Origin: an uncultured Clostridia bacterium
Lineage (GTDB): Bacteria; Bacillota; Clostridia; Christensenellales; Aristaeellaceae
Direction: 5' to 3'
Assembly: GCA_946413245.1 (NCBI GenBank)
Contig: CAMKJS010000019.1
Coordinates: 1 to 45,959 of the forward strand
DNA: 45,959 nt
Under the pieces are notes generated by a model that saw nothing but the letters and a program-made list of their open reading frames with translations, was not told where the DNA came from and ran no database searches. Position numbers and translations under genes: made by a program. The number at the start of each line of letters is the position of its first letter. Position 1 is the stretch's first letter. Shown here in pieces: positions 43,929-45,959 of this stretch.

Positions 43929-44193
43929 ACTGTATCCTCACTTTCTTGATTGGATTCAGGAACGATTCCTTGTCCATAAACAGGCCTTCCAGAATTGGGA
44001 TCAGATCAATGTATTCTTCTATTGGTTCGCTGCGTTGTTTATATTTGGCAAGGACCTCCAGATACCCGTTGTCCCATGTAAGCACCTCTGTGTATCTTTC
44101 CAAGCCGTCACAAGTCCTGAATGTCAGGGTTCTCCCACCATATGAAAAAGTTGTATAATGATCAAAGCTGCTCAGGATTGCTGTATCGCTCAT
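43921..44193 (-). CDS. Small protein, first gene of a three-gene cassette
   Basis: A 90-residue protein starting MSDTAILSSFDHYTTFSYGG. The mid-section RYTEVLTWDNGYLEVLAKYK and the tail YIDLIPILEGLFMDKESFL, then NPIKKVRIQYA, resemble small proteins found next to DUF4160 proteins in gut Clostridia; I cannot name the family with certainty. A related fragment of its C-terminus is repeated at 44536-44616. It overlaps the middle gene by 8 bases. Confidence 0.6.
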   Translation of the reverse strand: MSDTAILSSFDHYTTFSYGGRTLTFRTCDGLERYTEVLTWDNGYLEVLAKYKQRSEPIEEYIDLIPILEGLFMDKESFLNPIKKVRIQYA

Positions 44194-44275
44194 TACCGAT
44201 CACCTTGTTTCTTCTTCATTCACACAGGGCATCCTTTTGTGTACATATCCTTCCAATATCCATTCACCAGATTAA

Positions 44276-44304
44276 AGTGTAGCAGAATTTGAGCCAAATC
44301 ACAA
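44276..44304 (-). promoter_or_regulatory. Promoter of the three-gene cassette
   Basis: Minus-strand TTGTGA (44304-44299) and TACACT (44281-44276) are 17 bases apart, about 80 bases upstream of the first gene. AAGGAT-like sequence precedes its start. Confidence 0.45.
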
Positions 44305-44408
44305 CAGCATTATGATTAATTTACACTTTACACTTAGCAGTTTTTTTAGTAGATTTGGACTTAGAATCTGTATGTCATTTACTATTCGCTGCCATTCTTA
44401 TATTATTT

Positions 44409-44450
44409 ACACAGCAGCAGCGCCCGTGCATACGGGCGCTGCTGCTGTGT
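44409..44450 (-). terminator. 19-bp perfect hairpin behind a leucine-rich-repeat tail (copy 1)
   Basis: ACACAGCAGCAGCGCCCGT pairs perfectly with its complement at 44432-44450 around a four-base loop. On the minus strand it is 17 bases after the stop at 44467, so it was probably the terminator of the leucine-rich-repeat gene whose fragment lies there. A near copy is at 45560-45592. Confidence 0.7.
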
Positions 44451-44466
44451 GTAATTCTATTGTCGT

Positions 44467-44535
44467 TCAGCTGATAAACTTTGCGTCCTTCGGGATCCCC
44501 TTCCGGATCAGCCAATTCTTGTGTTTTTTGCTCAT
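44467..44535 (-). pseudogene. Tail fragment of a BspA-type leucine-rich-repeat gene (copy 2)
   Basis: The last 22 codons read MSKKHKNWLIRKGIPKDAKF then IS and a stop at 44467, matching the end of the gene at 45613. Homology stops at about 44535. The terminator-like hairpin of the original gene is retained behind it. Confidence 0.7.
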
Positions 44536-44616
44536 ATCGAATCTCTACTTTCCTGATTGGGTTCAGGAACGATTCCTTGTCCATAAACAGGCCGTCCAGG
44601 ATTGGGATTAGATCAA
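44536..44616 (-). pseudogene. Fragment duplicated from the first cassette gene
   Basis: The minus strand reads IDLIPILDGLFMDKESFLNP, then IRKVEIRYE, matching the C-terminus of the gene at 43921-44193 closely in both DNA and protein. The frame continues into the leucine-rich-repeat tail without a stop, so the fragment is joined out of context. Confidence 0.65.
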
Positions 44617-44692
44617 TACAAACATAATCATACATTATGATTTTCTTCACGTTGCTGCTATTCATCATCAGGCCATAGCCAACCAGTCAACT

Positions 44693-45100
44693 TCATATCT
44701 CCACAACACATGATTCATCATATCCACCCAATAAATGATCATGTATCAGCAAGATCATGTCTTCAGTTTTTGCCTGAGCAATCAAAATCCTGTCAAAAGG
44801 ATCATGATGAGGCGGCTCTCCTGTTTTTCTCCGCAATCCCGCCACAGCAAGAACATGCATATTTTCTATAGCTAAAGGCAGAAAACCCGCTTGAATACAT
44901 CCTTTGACAAACGCCTCTCCACTTACAGGCATTTTCAGTGCATCTTTTCCGTGCTTAATCACAACTTACCATACAGACGCACTACTGAAAAAAATCTCAT
45001 TGTCCGGGTTGTTGATAATGTCAAGTGCATACTCGGACAATTTGTCCTCTGAACTCATAGACCAGAACAGAATATGTGTATCCAACAGATATCGCATCAT
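44693..45100 (-). pseudogene. VapC-like PIN-domain toxin with internal stop codon
   Basis: The frame begins MMRYLLDTHILFWSMSSEDK (ATG at 45100) and reaches SSASVW, then a TAA at 44968-44966, and continues VVIKHGKDALKM and HHDPFDRILIAQAKTEDM, then the end near 44693. The PIN-domain aspartate LLDTH and the later DPFDRILIAQA motif are both present. A typical VapC has glutamate at the stop position (WE-I/V), so TAA probably comes from GAA by one base change. The toxin is thus truncated at residue 44. It overlaps the upstream antitoxin by 4 bases. Confidence 0.75.
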
Positions 45101-45336
45101 TGATCACCTGAAAACATTGCAGTAATTTCTTCATTCATGTCGTCAAAGTGTTCGTCGAAATCAGCAGGCAGAGAAAATCTCGTTTTTCCGGTTCTCTTAA
45201 ATCCTGCTTTATGTTCTGGATATGCTTCCGATAATCCGGCTTCGCCACTTATCATCCGTAGTAAATCCAGAACAATCTGCTGTTTTCTTTTTGGCATTTT
45301 CTGTATAATCTGTGTTGCTTCCTGAACCATCGTCAT
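45097..45336 (-). CDS. Antitoxin of a VapBC-like module
   Basis: A 79-residue protein, MTMVQEATQIIQKMPKRKQQ at the N-terminus and a PADFDEHFDDMNEEITAMF acidic tail. Its N-terminal helix and its position immediately ahead of the PIN toxin are those of type II antitoxins; the family is not named by me. GGAGG is nine bases before the ATG at 45336; a nearer ATG at 45345 has only two bases of spacing. Its frame is intact, while the toxin is broken. Confidence 0.7.
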   Translation of the reverse strand: MTMVQEATQIIQKMPKRKQQIVLDLLRMISGEAGLSEAYPEHKAGFKRTGKTRFSLPADFDEHFDDMNEEITAMFSGDQ

Positions 45337-45559
45337 TTTGCTCATCCTCCAAAGTATCGAAAGACAGGAGCCGGTTTTCTGTCCCCGTTTTATGCTCACC
45401 GCGCTTCCCATTCACAATCCGTTCCTCATGATTATTATAACAAAGATCAAATCGATTCACAATGATAATTTGTAAGCTTTGTTACAGAGAAACAGCAAGG
45501 AGAAAAGGGGCGGTTCTCTGTCTCCTCTTGCCCTTTCCTGTTTTTGCCCAACCAAAACC

Positions 45560-45592
45560 GCAGCAGCGCCTGTGTGAACGGGCGCTGCTGCT
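45560..45592 (-). terminator. Hairpin behind the leucine-rich-repeat gene (copy 2)
   Basis: GCAGCAGCGCC pairs with GGGCGCTGCTGC (one extra pair of G) with GTGTGAAC-type loop sequence, and TTTT-like sequence follows on the minus strand. It stands about 20 bases after the stop at 45613. Confidence 0.7.
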
Positions 45593-45612
45593 TTGTTCAG
45601 TTCATTTGTAGT

Positions 45613-45959
45613 TCAGCTGATAAACTTCGCGTCCTTCGGGATCCCCTTCCGGATCAGCCACTTCTTATACTTCTTCAGCACGGAGGCCGGGCACTTCACT
45701 GTCATCTTCTTCGCGTTCTTCCCGAAGGCGTTCTCTCCGATTCCGGCGGCCGTCAGCTTCTCGGTTTTGATCGTGATGCTCCTCAGCTTCCCGCAGCCGT
45801 AGAAGGCCTTCTTCCCGATCTTTTCGATATTCTTCCCGATCACCAGCGTCTGCAGGTCCCTCATGTCTTTGCAGGCGTCCGCCGCGATCTCCTTCACCCG
45901 ATAGCTCTTCCCGCCGATCTTCACCGTGCCGGCGATCGTCAGCTTCTTCGCTCCCCTGT
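45613..45959 (-). CDS. BspA-type leucine-rich-repeat protein, C-terminal end (5' part beyond window)
   Basis: The minus-strand frame is open from the right edge (45959) to the stop at 45613, about 115 codons. It contains KKLTIAGTVKIGGKSYRVKE, a leucine-rich repeat unit DLQTLVIGKNIEKIGKKAFY, then GCGKLRSITIKTEKL, and a terminal block KKYKKWLIRKGIPKDAKFIS. The repeat pattern (IGKKAFYGCGKLRSI) is that of BspA/LRR_5 surface proteins that bind host or biofilm components. The tail is repeated twice as fragments at 41258 and 44467. The N-terminus and any anchor are outside the window. Confidence 0.85.
   Translation of the reverse strand, partial: RGAKKLTIAGTVKIGGKSYRVKEIAADACKDMRDLQTLVIGKNIEKIGKKAFYGCGKLRSITIKTEKLTAAGIGENAFGKNAKKMTVKCPASVLKKYKKWLIRKGIPKDAKFIS

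Overview
The window looks like chromosomal DNA of an anaerobic Clostridia-type member of the Bacillota, possibly a gut or rumen Christensenellales-like lineage; the lineage is an inference. The evidence is strong GGAGG ribosome-binding sites, TTGACA/TATAAT-type promoters, and the order SpoVB-like flippase - MazG (YabN type) - HU - S4 protein (YabO/RqcP), which matches the yabM-yabN-yabO region of Bacillus. Plant-polysaccharide enzymes (GH5, a GH127-like protein, a rhamnosidase remnant) and a BspA-type leucine-rich-repeat gene end fit a fibre-rich gut habitat. Most of the core is GC-rich, and the right-hand 4 kb is visibly more AT-rich.

Layout. 1-3797 (-): a very large secreted protein, open for 1265 codons and running off the left edge, with five SH3-like repeats joined by Pro/Glu/Thr linkers; the long open frames on the other strand are shadows of the repeats. 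3987-10602 (+): a GNAT acetyltransferase, then a promoter and a compact operon with a degenerate metallophosphoesterase, the ECF energising module EcfA1-EcfA2-EcfT, TruA and an FAD-dependent oxidoreductase. 10845-13829 (-): an EF-G2-like GTPase and glutamate racemase. 13950-16700: an AAA/PD-(D/E)XK ATPase and a DUF4869-like gene among remnants of a rhamnosidase, an AraC regulator and a WYL regulator. 16952-20765: tRNA-Ser(GGA), RluB, a HAD-IB phosphatase, ProA, then SmpB next to its partner tmRNA. 20873-26103: a flavodoxin, a DUF4003-like protein, PP2C debris, a small alpha/beta hydrolase, a scar fusing a YcaO gene to a radical-SAM gene, and a secreted GH5 glycanase. 26359-34146 (+): TrkA-TrkH potassium uptake, flippase, MazG, HU (own consensus promoter inside mazG), RqcP and an IspD-IspF fusion. 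34372-41155 (-): two secreted proteins of unknown function, DusB, a GH127-like protein and Upp. 41258-45959: an unstable accessory zone with an IS1634-like transposase, a three-gene small-protein cassette with a frameshift, a VapC-like toxin with an internal stop beside an intact antitoxin, and three copies of the tail of one leucine-rich-repeat gene.

Two themes stand out. First, decay is frequent and sometimes precise: a deletion scar joining two divergent genes, an out-of-frame fusion of two putative peptide-modification genes, a single-base frameshift and a single-codon nonsense mutation. Second, non-coding structure recurs: a two-hairpin module with a GCGAAGC core and a CCCCCTTCCC stem lies behind both fusA and upp, and a long GCAGCAGCGCC hairpin lies behind two of the leucine-rich-repeat tails. 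I did not find a clearly new multi-gene system. The best candidates for a second look are the SH3/PTPEP protein, the metallophosphoesterase with lost metal ligands, the YcaO/radical-SAM remnant beside GH5, and the paired-hairpin module.
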